Positions 8,452 to 16,251 of a stretch of 64,000 bases of DNA are shown here, one piece after another; the stretch's first letter is position 1, and every line of letters begins with the position of its first letter. The stretch spans positions 1 to 64,000 of the forward strand of contig JADJIB010000010.1 in the NCBI GenBank assembly GCA_016707175.1, written 5' to 3'. This DNA is from Candidatus Phosphoribacter hodrii. Its GTDB lineage: Bacteria; Actinomycetota; Actinomycetes; Actinomycetales; Dermatophilaceae. A model generated the notes under the pieces. The model did not search any database and was not told the origin of the DNA. It was given only the letters and a program-made list of their open reading frames with translations. The position numbers were made by a program, and so were the translations under genes.

Positions 8452-10047
8452 GTGGAGTACGTGCTTGACCTGCTTCGCTTGCTGTCCCAACAACCGATCC
8501 TGCTGCTTGCCATCCTTCTGGGGCTCGGCTCGCTGTTGGGATCCTTCCGATATAAGGGAGTTCACCTCGGGCCGGCGGCGGTCCTCTTCGGCGCGATCGC
8601 GATCTCCAGCCTTGGGACGGCATACGGGCTCAAGCTCGAGCTTCCCGAAGTGGTGGGGACGCTCGGGCTGGTCCTGTTTACCTACACGGTAGGCCTGCTG
8701 TCGGGACCCAACTTCTTCGCCTCGCTGCGCCGCGGCTGGGTGGCGATGGTCGCGGTCGTCGGCGTGTTTGTGGCAGTCGGTTTCGTGGGCGTCCTCGGTG
8801 GCCGGCTGCTCGGCCTGAGCAGCCCGGTCATCGCTGGGACGTTCGCCGGTGCGCTGACCAACACACCCGCACTTGCTGCAGCGACCGAACGCGCGGGCGA
8901 CACGACGGGTCCAACCATCGGCTACTCCATCGCCTACCTTTACGGCGTTGCCGCCATGCTCGTTGCCGCGATGCTCGTCCTGCGCCGAAGCAGTGACGAT
9001 CGCGCTCGTGATCCGCTGACCAACCTCACCATCCGGGTCGACCTCGACGCGCCGATCTGCGCCCACGAGATCGTCCGGGACAGTGGCGGCACCGTCGTCT
9101 TCTCGCGCATCCAGCACGGCGAGGAGAACCCCATCGAGGTGATCGACGAGCACGAGATTCTGCAGGCAGGAGACCTCGTCACGGTCGTCGGCCCGGCGGG
9201 TGCCGTGAGCGGCGTCGCCGAGCGCCTGGGCCATCGGTCCTCGCACGCGCTGCAGTCCCAGCGTCGCGACCTCGACTTCCGCCGGATCACCGTGTCGCAG
9301 GCAGCGCTGGCGGGCCGGACGATCGCCGAGCTGGGGCTCGACGAGCGCTTCGGTGCGGTCGCCACGCGGGTGCGTCGCGGCGACCTCGACATGGTGGCCA
9401 GCGAAGACTTCGTCCTGCAGATGGGCGACCGGGTGCGGGTGACCGCTCCGTCAGGTCGGCTCAAGGAGGTCAGCGCCTACCTCGGCGACAGCGAGCGCGG
9501 CCTGTCGGACATCAACCCCATTGGGTTCGCCCTCGGCCTTGCTGTCGGAGTTGCCCTCGGGTTGGTCCACATCCCTGCGCCCGGCGGTGGCTTCACCCTC
9601 GGTGCTGCGGCTGGGACCCTGCTCGTCGGGTTGGTCTTCGGGCGCCTGGTGCGGGTGGGACCCCTGGTCGTCTCGATGTCCACGTCCTCGGCGACCTCGT
9701 TGTCGACCTTCGGCATGATCACCTTCCTCGCGTATGCCGGTTCGCGAGCCGGTGAGCGGTTCGTCGCGTCGGTCACCTCGGACCTGGGGTGGAAGGTGCT
9801 CGTCCTTGGGGCGCTCCTCACCACCGTGGCCGCCGTGGCGATCGCGTTCGTCGGCCGGTCGGTGCTCAAGACCAACTCGCGGCAGTTGGCGGGGGTCATC
9901 GCCGGCGCGCAGACCCAGCCGGCGGTGCTCGCCTTCGCCAACGACCGGACCGGCTTCGACCTCCGGGTCGGGCTGGGCTACGCGATGGTCTATCCCGCGG
10001 CGATGATCGCCAAGATCCTCCTGGCACAAGTGATCGCCGGGTTGTAG
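8452..10047 (+). CDS. AspT/YidE/YbjL-type transporter with two TrkA-C domains
   Basis: A 531-residue membrane protein built from two membrane halves flanking two TrkA_C (RCK_C) domains in the middle, the architecture of aspartate:alanine exchanger-type transporters. The duplicated signature is visible as GTFAGALTNTPALAAAT in the first half and GVIAGAQTQPAVLAFAND in the second. Each half has about five hydrophobic segments. Substrate unknown; relatives exchange amino or organic acids. The start is uncertain between GTG 8452 and GTG 8461; 8452 keeps the whole VEYVLDLLR opening. Confidence 0.85.
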   Translation: MEYVLDLLRLLSQQPILLLAILLGLGSLLGSFRYKGVHLGPAAVLFGAIAISSLGTAYGLKLELPEVVGTLGLVLFTYTVGLLSGPNFFASLRRGWVAMVAVVGVFVAVGFVGVLGGRLLGLSSPVIAGTFAGALTNTPALAAATERAGDTTGPTIGYSIAYLYGVAAMLVAAMLVLRRSSDDRARDPLTNLTIRVDLDAPICAHEIVRDSGGTVVFSRIQHGEENPIEVIDEHEILQAGDLVTVVGPAGAVSGVAERLGHRSSHALQSQRRDLDFRRITVSQAALAGRTIAELGLDERFGAVATRVRRGDLDMVASEDFVLQMGDRVRVTAPSGRLKEVSAYLGDSERGLSDINPIGFALGLAVGVALGLVHIPAPGGGFTLGAAAGTLLVGLVFGRLVRVGPLVVSMSTSSATSLSTFGMITFLAYAGSRAGERFVASVTSDLGWKVLVLGALLTTVAAVAIAFVGRSVLKTNSRQLAGVIAGAQTQPAVLAFANDRTGFDLRVGLGYAMVYPAAMIAKILLAQVIAGL

Positions 10048-10081
10048 CCCACCTCCCGCAGACGGCCCGACTCGTGGTGTG

Positions 10082-11320
10082 ATGTCGCCCGTGCGTGTGC
10101 TCATCGCCCCGGAGGGGTATGCCGGCCTGCTCGCCCCTGCCGAGGCGGCTGCGGCGATCGCGCGCGGCTGGTCCTTGGGGGCACCGCACGACAGCATCGA
10201 GGTGCTGCCGGTGTCGGACGGCGGGCCGGGCTTCATCGACACCGTGGCCAGGGCCTTGGGCGGCGAGGTGCAGGTAGTGATGGTCGATGACCCCTGGGGT
10301 CGCCCGACCCCGGCGACGATGCTCGTCAGCACGGACGGCGCCACGGTCTATCTCGAAGCCGCCCAAGCCGGCGGAGGGCAGGTGCAGCAGCCCGGTTTCG
10401 GCGCCCAGGCCACCCAGGCCACCCACAGCCCCGATGGCACGGCCGGCGATGACCCCGCCGCCGCCAGCTCGGGCGGCGTGGGTGACCTGCTGGAGGCGGC
10501 TCTGCGCCTGCGCCCACGACGGATCGTCCTGGGCCTCAGCGGATCGCTGGTGCTCGACGCCGGTCTCGGGATGCTGGGCCGGCTCATCCCCGACCAGCCG
10601 TCCACTGCGGCGGGCCGGGCTGCGCTGAGCGGTGGTGCTGCCCACCTGGTGCTCCTGCGCGCAGACAACCTCGGAGCCCTCGACACGGCGATCGGGCGAT
10701 TCGGCGCCACCCAGCTCGTCGCCCTCGGCGACCTGCACCAGCCGCTGCTCGGCCTCGCCGGTGTCGCGGCGACCCACGGCCCTGCGCTCGGCGCCGACCC
10801 CGAGCACGCCCAACTCATCGAGGCGGCCCTGGGTCACGCTGTCGATCTGGTCCGCCGAGCCCGTCCCGAGCGGCGGGACCTGCTGTCCGGCACCTCCGTG
10901 CGGCTGGATCGTCAGCCGGGCGCCGGAGCCGGAGCAGGGCTCGGTTTCGGTCTGGCCGTGCTCGGAGCCGCGCTGCGTGACGGCGCGACCGAGGGACCGC
11001 AGGTCGTCGGCCTGGCCCAAGCCGTCGCTCGGGCCGACCTCGTCGTCACCGGCTCGACGATCCTGGGCTGGGAGGCCTTGCGGTCTAGTGCGAGCGCGGC
11101 GGTCGCACACGCGGCCCAGGAGGGCGGCATACCGGCCATCGCCCTCTGCGGGCGCGTGGAGGCGGGCCGTCGCGAGACCATGGCCGCGGGCTATTCCGGG
11201 ACGTATGCCGTCGCGAGCTCCCTGGCCACCTGGCCCGCCTTCGCCGCCGACCCGGCCCGCGCCCTGGCCGTCCGGGCCGAGAGTGTTGCCCGGACCTGGT
11301 CGCCGCCGACCCCCGCCTGA
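10082..11320 (+). CDS. glycerate kinase-like protein (GlxK/GarK superfamily) with altered motifs
   Basis: A 412-residue protein matching type 1 glycerate kinases from end to end: an N-terminal VLIAPEGYAGLLAPAEAA, VLPVSDGGPGF where active enzymes have DGGEGT, GLSGSLVLDAGLGMLG where they have GGSATNDGG-type sequence, and the C-terminal VTGSTILGWEAL. The Glu of the substrate motif is Pro here, so glycerate activity is doubtful. M. tuberculosis Rv2205c, next to an ErpA-type gene, looks like the syntenic relative. Start GTG 10079 or GTG 10091 are alternatives to ATG 10082. Confidence 0.75.
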   Translation: MSPVRVLIAPEGYAGLLAPAEAAAAIARGWSLGAPHDSIEVLPVSDGGPGFIDTVARALGGEVQVVMVDDPWGRPTPATMLVSTDGATVYLEAAQAGGGQVQQPGFGAQATQATHSPDGTAGDDPAAASSGGVGDLLEAALRLRPRRIVLGLSGSLVLDAGLGMLGRLIPDQPSTAAGRAALSGGAAHLVLLRADNLGALDTAIGRFGATQLVALGDLHQPLLGLAGVAATHGPALGADPEHAQLIEAALGHAVDLVRRARPERRDLLSGTSVRLDRQPGAGAGAGLGFGLAVLGAALRDGATEGPQVVGLAQAVARADLVVTGSTILGWEALRSSASAAVAHAAQEGGIPAIALCGRVEAGRRETMAAGYSGTYAVASSLATWPAFAADPARALAVRAESVARTWSPPTPA

Positions 11321-11426
11321 CGCAGCACCTGACTCGCTGCCACACGCGGGCGCCGGTGCGTCACAGACGCGCACAACCGGGACGTACGGACTAGGGAATC
11401 AGCCGCGAACGTCGTACATTGGACCG

Positions 11427-11468
11427 ATGCCGCAGGCGGGGGAACAACCGTCAATCGGCCACGGTTGA
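11427..11468 (+). CDS. possible leaderless 13-codon upstream ORF before erpA
   Basis: TACATT (11415-11420) is followed after 6 bases by ATG at 11427, opening MPQAGEQPSIGHG and a TGA at 11466-11468. This copies the spacing of the leaderless genes elsewhere in the window. It ends 58 bases before the erpA ATG, so it may be a leader peptide on the erpA transcript. It contains no cysteine or run of one amino acid that would suggest attenuation. Too short to be sure it is translated. Confidence 0.35.
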   Translation: MPQAGEQPSIGHG

Positions 11469-11526
11469 CCCTTCCAGCACCGTCTGACACGACTTCCCAC
11501 GCACCCGACCACCGAGGAAATTCACC

Positions 11527-11883
11527 ATGAGCGTCCAGGACCAGACCAGCACCGCGACCCACGGCGTCGTCCTCACCGACGTCGCGGCCTCGAAGGTCAA
11601 GAGCCTGTTGGCCCAGGAGGGCCGCGACGACCTGCGCCTTCGCATCGGCGTCCAGCCCGGCGGCTGCTCAGGTCTCATCTACCAGCTCTACTTCGACGAG
11701 CGCACCCTTGATGGCGACGCGCTGCGCGACTTCGACGGGGTCGAGGTCGTCGTCGACCGGATGAGCGCCCCTTACCTCGACGGCGCGACGATCGACTTCG
11801 CCGACACCATCGAGAAGCAGGGCTTCACCATCGACAACCCCAACGCAGGCAGCTCGTGCGCATGCGGTGACAGCTTCAGCTGA
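11527..11883 (+). CDS. erpA: iron-sulfur cluster insertion protein, ErpA/IscA (HesB) family
   Basis: This 118-residue A-type carrier passes Fe-S clusters to target enzymes. The three invariant cysteines are present: C47 in GGCSG, and C111 and C113 in the C-terminal SCACGDSF. The start is ATG 11527 with GAGG about 10 bases upstream. It sits beside a glycerate-kinase-like gene and close to a cysteine-desulfurase-like/TusA pair and the respiratory genes, whose Rieske protein and NadA need clusters. The leader of about 106 bases holds a possible 13-codon ORF. A bidirectional terminator follows. Confidence 0.9.
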   Translation: MSVQDQTSTATHGVVLTDVAASKVKSLLAQEGRDDLRLRIGVQPGGCSGLIYQLYFDERTLDGDALRDFDGVEVVVDRMSAPYLDGATIDFADTIEKQGFTIDNPNAGSSCACGDSFS

Positions 11884-11902
11884 CCTGCTCCCGCAGAGCG
11901 AA

Positions 11903-11940
11903 CGAAGGCCCCCGGACCATTGAGGTCTCGGGGGCCTTCG
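11903..11940. terminator. bidirectional terminator between erpA and the membrane protein gene
   Basis: CGAAGGCCCCCGGACC pairs with GGTCTCGGGGGCCTTCG (one base unpaired) around a short ATTGA loop, 20 bases after the erpA stop and 41 bases before the end of the opposing gene. The symmetrical GAAGG/CCTTC ends allow it to serve both strands. Confidence 0.8.
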
Positions 11941-11980
11941 CGTACGCCGTGACGCGAGGTCCCGACACGACGTCCCGACG

Positions 11981-12517
11981 TCAGCGCACCTGGGCAGCAG
12001 GTGTGGGGGAGGACTGCCGGGTGGCCAGTCGCCAGATCCGCGACCCGATGAGGAAGGCGACGAGCGGGGGGACCACCACGCTCCAGGGGTTGAAGGTGGC
12101 GAGGATCTGCAGCGTCTCGCCCTGGCGGACCGTGATCTCGACCCAGGGGAGGAAGAAGGGATGCCCGATCCACAGCCCCTGACCGCCGCCTGCCGCCATG
12201 ACACCGTCAGCCCACGCCGTGATCAGGCCGAGCGCGGCAAAGGCTCCGATCGCGAAGACGACGATCGCGGCATACGACCCGACGACCCAGCGGGGCCGGC
12301 TGTCCCGGTCCGGCGCTGCGGCAGTGGCGAGGGTGCGGACACTGCCCAGCGACCGCCGAGCGGCCGGGTAACCGACCGCGGCGGTGGCGTCCGTGAGATT
12401 CCCGACGAGTTCCGCGCGCAGGTCCTTGCGGGCTCGACCTGTCACGCCTTCGACATCGAGCCAGTAGTCGTAGGCGAGCATCGTGCGGCGGATCCGGAAC
12501 CACTCGTATGCGGACAT
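11981..12517 (-). CDS. membrane protein with HAAS-like N-terminus, partner of PadR
   Basis: A 178-residue protein: about 95 soluble residues (WLDVEGVTGRARKDLRAEL, resembling the HAAS/DUF1700 signalling domain that accompanies PadR regulators), then three hydrophobic segments at about 82-100, 125-135 and 145-165. Its ATG lies one base after the padR stop, so the two form an operon. By analogy it may be a membrane sensor or target gene of the PadR-controlled response. Ligand unknown. Confidence 0.65.
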   Translation of the reverse strand: MSAYEWFRIRRTMLAYDYWLDVEGVTGRARKDLRAELVGNLTDATAAVGYPAARRSLGSVRTLATAAAPDRDSRPRWVVGSYAAIVVFAIGAFAALGLITAWADGVMAAGGGQGLWIGHPFFLPWVEITVRQGETLQILATFNPWSVVVPPLVAFLIGSRIWRLATRQSSPTPAAQVR

Positions 12518-12518
12518 G

Positions 12519-12866
12519 TCAGGCCCCTGTCTGTGCGGTGAGTTGAGTCGGCGTGAGGAGTCGGACGCGCTCGACGAGTGCGTCCCAGTCGCGACGGGCG
12601 CGGATCAGCTCCGTGCGGCCTCCGGCGGTGATCCGGTAGTACTTGCGGGCCGGCCCAGCGGCGGAGCGCAGGAGGTAGGAATCGAGGTGGCCGGCCGCCT
12701 CCAACCGGGCCAGCGCGGGATACACGGTGCCTTCGGCGAGGTCCTCGAAGCCGTTCTCCTGCAATCGGGTGACGATGCCGTAGCCGTAGCCGTCACCCTC
12801 GTCGAGCAGTTGCAGCAGGAGCAGCCCGAGCACCCCTTTGATCATCTGTGGGTCGTGCGTTGTCAT
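12519..12866 (-). CDS. PadR-family transcriptional regulator
   Basis: A 115-residue winged-helix repressor. The motif QLLDEGDGYGYGIVTRLQ (helix 1-2) and the wing region AEGTVYPALARLEAAGHL are typical, as is the following RKYYRITAGG. The start at ATG 12866 is exactly 7 bases from a TACTCT -10 box, so the message is likely leaderless. A dyad lies between -35 and -10, suggesting autoregulation. It is followed after one base by the membrane protein gene. Confidence 0.92.
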   Translation of the reverse strand: MTTHDPQMIKGVLGLLLLQLLDEGDGYGYGIVTRLQENGFEDLAEGTVYPALARLEAAGHLDSYLLRSAAGPARKYYRITAGGRTELIRARRDWDALVERVRLLTPTQLTAQTGA

Positions 12867-12873
12867 GGCTATG

Positions 12874-12902
12874 AGAGTATGACTAGTACCTAGACATGTC
12901 AA
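12874..12902 (-). promoter_or_regulatory. padR promoter with internal dyad operator
   Basis: On the - strand TTGACA (12902-12897) and TACTCT (12879-12874) are 17 bases apart. The spacer holds a 19-base quasi-palindrome (12879-12897) with core CTAGTACCTAG (12883-12893), in an island of unusually high AT content. A repressor bound there would block RNA polymerase. PadR sites of the ATGT-N8-ACAT type are known; this one is similar in size. Confidence 0.75.
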
Positions 12903-12968
12903 GTAGTGGTGATTCCTCAGTTCCGGCCCTGCGATCCAGGGGGTATGCCGTCCACTAGCGTTGCGGGC

Positions 12969-13955
12969 ATGCGCGTCGCCGTGACGGGGTCCATCGCCAC
13001 CGACCACCTGATGACCTTCGGGGGGAAGTTCGCCGACTCCCTTGTCGTCGAACAGCTGGACAAGATCTCGTTGTCCTTCCTCGCCGACGACCTGCAGATC
13101 CGTCGCGGGGGCATCGCCGCCAACATCGCCTTCGGCATGGCCAACCTCGGCCAGCACCCTGTGCTGATCGGTTCGGTCGGCAAGGACTTCGACGACTATC
13201 GATCCTGGCTGGAGCGCCACGGGGTGGACTGCCAGTCGATCCACGTGTCCGGGAAGTCCCACACCGCCCGGTTCGTGTGCACGACCGATGTCGACATGGC
13301 TCAGATCGCGACGTTCTATCCCGGCGCGATGACCGAGGCCCGTGGCATCGAGCTCAAGCCGGTGGCTGATCGGGTCGGCGGGATCCAGTTGGTCCTCATC
13401 GGCCCCAACGACCCGGTGGCGATGCAACGCCATACCGACGAGTGCCGCACGCGCGGCATACCTTTTGCGGCCGATCCGTCCCAGCAACTGGCGTGGTTGG
13501 ACGGGCGCGGGATCCGCGACCTCATCGAGGGCGCCGCCTACCTGTTCACCAACGAGTACGAAGCGCACATGATCGCCCAGAAGGCCGGCTGGGACGAGCG
13601 CGACCTCGCCGATGCCGTCGGCGTCCAGGTGACGACGAAGGGCAAGGACGGCGCGACGATCCGCCAGAAGGGCCACGACCCGATCCACGTTGATGTCGTC
13701 CCGGGCGTCCAGCCGCTGGACCCGACGGGGGTCGGTGACGCCTTCCGCGGCGGCTTCCTCACCGGGTTGGCTGCGGGCCTGGACCACCGTCGGTGCGCCG
13801 AGCTCGGCTCGACGCTCGCGGCATACGTCATCGAGACGGTCGGCACCCAGGAGTATTCGCTGACGACCAGCGCCTTCGTCCAGCGCATCCACGAGGCCTA
13901 CGGAGCCGACGCCGCCACGGCGATCCGCTCCCACATCCGCTGCCCCAAACCCTGA
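12969..13955 (+). CDS. PfkB-family sugar/nucleoside kinase (adenosine kinase-like)
   Basis: A 328-residue ribokinase-family enzyme: N-terminal VAVTGSIATDHLMTF, the RRGGIAANIAFGMANLG substrate segment, and the C-terminal ATP/catalytic signature DPTGVGDAFRGGF with its catalytic Asp. It resembles M. tuberculosis Rv2202c (adenosine kinase), which has a matching position between an ErpA-type gene and ctaC. Substrate assignment is by analogy. TAGCGT (12956-12961) precedes the ATG by exactly 7 bases, and the octamer (12947-12954) abuts that -10. It is divergent from padR. Confidence 0.85.
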   Translation: MRVAVTGSIATDHLMTFGGKFADSLVVEQLDKISLSFLADDLQIRRGGIAANIAFGMANLGQHPVLIGSVGKDFDDYRSWLERHGVDCQSIHVSGKSHTARFVCTTDVDMAQIATFYPGAMTEARGIELKPVADRVGGIQLVLIGPNDPVAMQRHTDECRTRGIPFAADPSQQLAWLDGRGIRDLIEGAAYLFTNEYEAHMIAQKAGWDERDLADAVGVQVTTKGKDGATIRQKGHDPIHVDVVPGVQPLDPTGVGDAFRGGFLTGLAAGLDHRRCAELGSTLAAYVIETVGTQEYSLTTSAFVQRIHEAYGADAATAIRSHIRCPKP

Positions 13956-13978
13956 CGGACCCGGGTCAGCCATCCGCC

Positions 13979-14653
13979 ATGCCGCTCGATCCGGGGCCTT
14001 CGCGCTATGCCTTCGACATCGAGCGCGCAGACGCGGGCGAGGATCTCGTCGGCGCCGGTGCCGATCTTGAGCCGGCGACCATCCTCGCTGCCTACCGCGC
14101 CGGGGCGTTCCCCATGGGGTTGGGTCGGCATGGTGCGGGGCCGATGGGGTGGTGGTCGCCGGATCCGCGCGGCGTGCTCCGACCCGAGGACCTGAGGGTC
14201 AGCCGCTCGCTGCGGCGCTCCTGCGCTCGGCTGCAGGTGACGGTCGACACGGCGTTCGATGCGGTCGTCCGCGGCTGTGCCGACCCCGACCGCGAGGGCC
14301 GGTGGATCACCCGTCCGGTGACCCGGGCCTACACCCGACTGCATGCGCTCGGGTGGGCGCACTCGGTGGAGGTCTGGTCCGGGGATCAACTCGTCGGCGG
14401 GCTCTACGGCATCGCGATCGGTGGGTTGTTCGCGGGGGAGTCGATGTTCCACCGGGTGACCGACGCCTCCAAGGTCGCGCTGGTCGCCTTGCGCGAGCTC
14501 ATCACGGCCGACGGCGATCCTCGGCGGATCATCGACGTCCAGTGGGTTACGCCTCACCTGGCGTCGTTGGGCGTGCGGGAGGTGCCGCGGGCGGCATACC
14601 TGGGTCTGCTGCGGGAGGCCCTGAAGGCGCCGCTTCCGGCGCCGTGGCGCTGA
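13979..14653 (+). CDS. aat: leucyl/phenylalanyl-tRNA--protein transferase
   Basis: This 224-residue enzyme adds Leu or Phe to N-terminal Arg/Lys of proteins, marking them for ClpS/ClpAP in the N-end rule pathway. Family motifs: YRAGAFPMG, GPMGWWSPDPRGVL, the VEVWSGDQLVGGLYG core, and ESMFHRVTDASKVAL. Length matches the family. The ATG at 13979 is placed where the conserved region begins; the ribosome binding site is weak. The 3' end overlaps the opposing TusA-like gene by 107 bases. Confidence 0.93.
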   Translation: MPLDPGPSRYAFDIERADAGEDLVGAGADLEPATILAAYRAGAFPMGLGRHGAGPMGWWSPDPRGVLRPEDLRVSRSLRRSCARLQVTVDTAFDAVVRGCADPDREGRWITRPVTRAYTRLHALGWAHSVEVWSGDQLVGGLYGIAIGGLFAGESMFHRVTDASKVALVALRELITADGDPRRIIDVQWVTPHLASLGVREVPRAAYLGLLREALKAPLPAPWR

Positions 14654-14942
14654 CTCCGCGCACGAGGTATGCCGTGTGCTCGCCCTCGACGCGCACGCCG
14701 AGCAGGAGCAGCCCCCGCATCCGGACGAAGGCCGCAACGTCGGTGTGCGCCGCGGGGTCGGTCGCGAGCAGCCGCACTGCGGTGCCCGGCGGCTGTTGCG
14801 CGAGGGCCTGAGCCAGCCGCAGCACCGGCAGGGGACAGCGCAGCCCGCGGGCGTCGACGGTGACCGTTGCGGCGTCGCTTTCGGCCGGGTCGACGGTGGG
14901 GTCGACGGTGGGGTCGCCGGTGGGGTCGCCGGGCGGCGTCAT
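14547..14942 (-). CDS. TusA-family sulfur carrier protein
   Basis: The core of this 131-residue protein is a TusA domain with the active-site sequence VDARGLRCPLPVLRLA (C36). TusA-type proteins accept persulfide sulfur from a cysteine desulfurase. The N-terminus has a short repeat (GDPT/VDPT units) encoded by a 12-base tandem repeat, and the C-terminus ends in a proline/alanine-rich tail of about 30 residues that overlaps aat antisense. Its ATG overlaps the stop of the desulfurase-like gene (ATGA at 14942-14939), so the two are co-translated and probably interact. Confidence 0.85.
   Translation of the reverse strand: MTPPGDPTGDPTVDPTVDPAESDAATVTVDARGLRCPLPVLRLAQALAQQPPGTAVRLLATDPAAHTDVAAFVRMRGLLLLGVRVEGEHTAYLVRGVSATAPEAAPSGPPAADPGMPPAAPPARPTTPGEA
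14887..14934. repeat. 12-base tandem repeat, four units, inside the TusA-like gene
   Basis: Four consecutive units of GGGTCGMCGGTG (the last ending GGC) encode the repeated Asp-Pro-Thr near the N-terminus of the TusA-like protein. Slipped replication could vary the linker length in frame. Confidence 0.9.
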
Positions 14943-16153
14943 CGGGCCTGCAACTGGGCTCGGACCGCAGCAACGGCGTCGGGAAGTGCGGCCACGAGCG
15001 CGGCGACATCGTCGGTCCGCTGGGGCGACACCGACTCGAGGGGCAAGGTCACCCGGATGTTGCCGTGGGTGAGGGCGCCCATCGCCGCGAGCACGTGGCT
15101 CGGCTCAAGGGTGCTCGATGTGCACGCCGAGCCGGACGCGACCGCGATGCCGCGCCGATCGAGTTCGGTGACGAGGGCTTCGCCGTCGGCCAAGAGGAAC
15201 GAACACGTCACGACATGGGGGAGTCGGTCGAGCGGATCTCCGACCACCTCGGTGTCAGGGATCGCTGCCGCCGCGGCCCGGATCGTGTCGACGAGGGCGC
15301 GAGCCGCGCGGGCGTCGGCGTCGCGTGCGGCGACCGTCTGCGCCCAGGCTTCGGCGGCACCCAGCGCCAAGGGGAGCACCGGTTCGATATCGACCCGGCC
15401 CCCCTCGACCTCGGTGGGCGGGCCCGGCAGGCGCCAGCGGGTCCGCGGCGGGAGGACCAGCAGACCGATACCCGGGGGACCGGCGAACGAGCGGGCATCC
15501 CCGACCAGGACGTCGTAGGACTCGGGGGTGGCGTCCCGGCCCAGACCCGCCGTGGCATCGACAAGCAGGGGTATGCCGCGCCGCCGGCACTCCTCGTGCG
15601 CGGCCGCGAGGGGCTGGCGGGTGCCGACCTCGCCGTTGGCGCTCTGCAGCGCGGCCACGGCCGTGCCGGGGGAGTCCAGCGCCGCCGCCCACGCACCGAG
15701 GTCGACCCGCCCGAGGGCATCGACCGGGACCGGACCGAACTGTCCAGGGTCGCCCGCGGCCGCGGCGGCGTGTCGCCCGGGCAGCAGGATCGCCGAGTGT
15801 TCGACCGTGGCGGCGACCAGTCGCGCTCCGGTGCGGCGGGCGGCATACCGCAGACCCTCCAGCCCGAGGCGCAAGGCGGTCGGCCCCCCGGGGGTGAAGC
15901 TCAGTGTCTCGGGGGCGACGCCGAGGCCCTGCGCGAGCACGGATCTGGCCTCATCAAGCAGTCGCCGGGCCCGGCGGCCCTCGGCGTGCAGGCGCCGCGG
16001 ATCGGCCCACCCAGCCTCCCAGGCCGCGGCCATCGTCTCGCGTGCCGCCGGGTGGACGGGACCCTGCGCGGCATCGAGGAGCGCCCGGCGGGAGGGCCTG
16101 AAAGGAGGCTCCGTTGAAGGCTCCGTTGAGGGCCCGAATGAGGGATACGCCAC
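14939..16153 (-). CDS. cysteine desulfurase-like aminotransferase class V protein without the PLP lysine
   Basis: A 404-residue protein with the NifS/IscS layout. Conserved: the stacking His in TVEHSAI (H119), Asn in SANGEVGT (N173), Asp in LLVDATAG (D199) and the catalytic cysteine loop ASGSACTSSTLEPSHVL (C344). At the place of the PLP-binding lysine (HK in GHKIYGPKG of E. coli IscS) the sequence reads ARSFAGPPG, with Ser at 222; I checked the codons. Unless another lysine serves, ordinary PLP chemistry should fail. It is translationally coupled to the TusA-like carrier. The N-terminal PSTEPSTEP is unusual. Confidence 0.8.
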   Translation of the reverse strand: MAYPSFGPSTEPSTEPPFRPSRRALLDAAQGPVHPAARETMAAAWEAGWADPRRLHAEGRRARRLLDEARSVLAQGLGVAPETLSFTPGGPTALRLGLEGLRYAARRTGARLVAATVEHSAILLPGRHAAAAAGDPGQFGPVPVDALGRVDLGAWAAALDSPGTAVAALQSANGEVGTRQPLAAAHEECRRRGIPLLVDATAGLGRDATPESYDVLVGDARSFAGPPGIGLLVLPPRTRWRLPGPPTEVEGGRVDIEPVLPLALGAAEAWAQTVAARDADARAARALVDTIRAAAAAIPDTEVVGDPLDRLPHVVTCSFLLADGEALVTELDRRGIAVASGSACTSSTLEPSHVLAAMGALTHGNIRVTLPLESVSPQRTDDVAALVAALPDAVAAVRAQLQAR

Positions 16154-16251
16154 GTCGAGAGGTTATCGGCACCCCTGCCGTGATCCGTCGATTCCATCGC
16201 GGTAGGGTGGCCCCACACACGAGCAGTCACTCTGTATTCGGAAGGTGCCCG

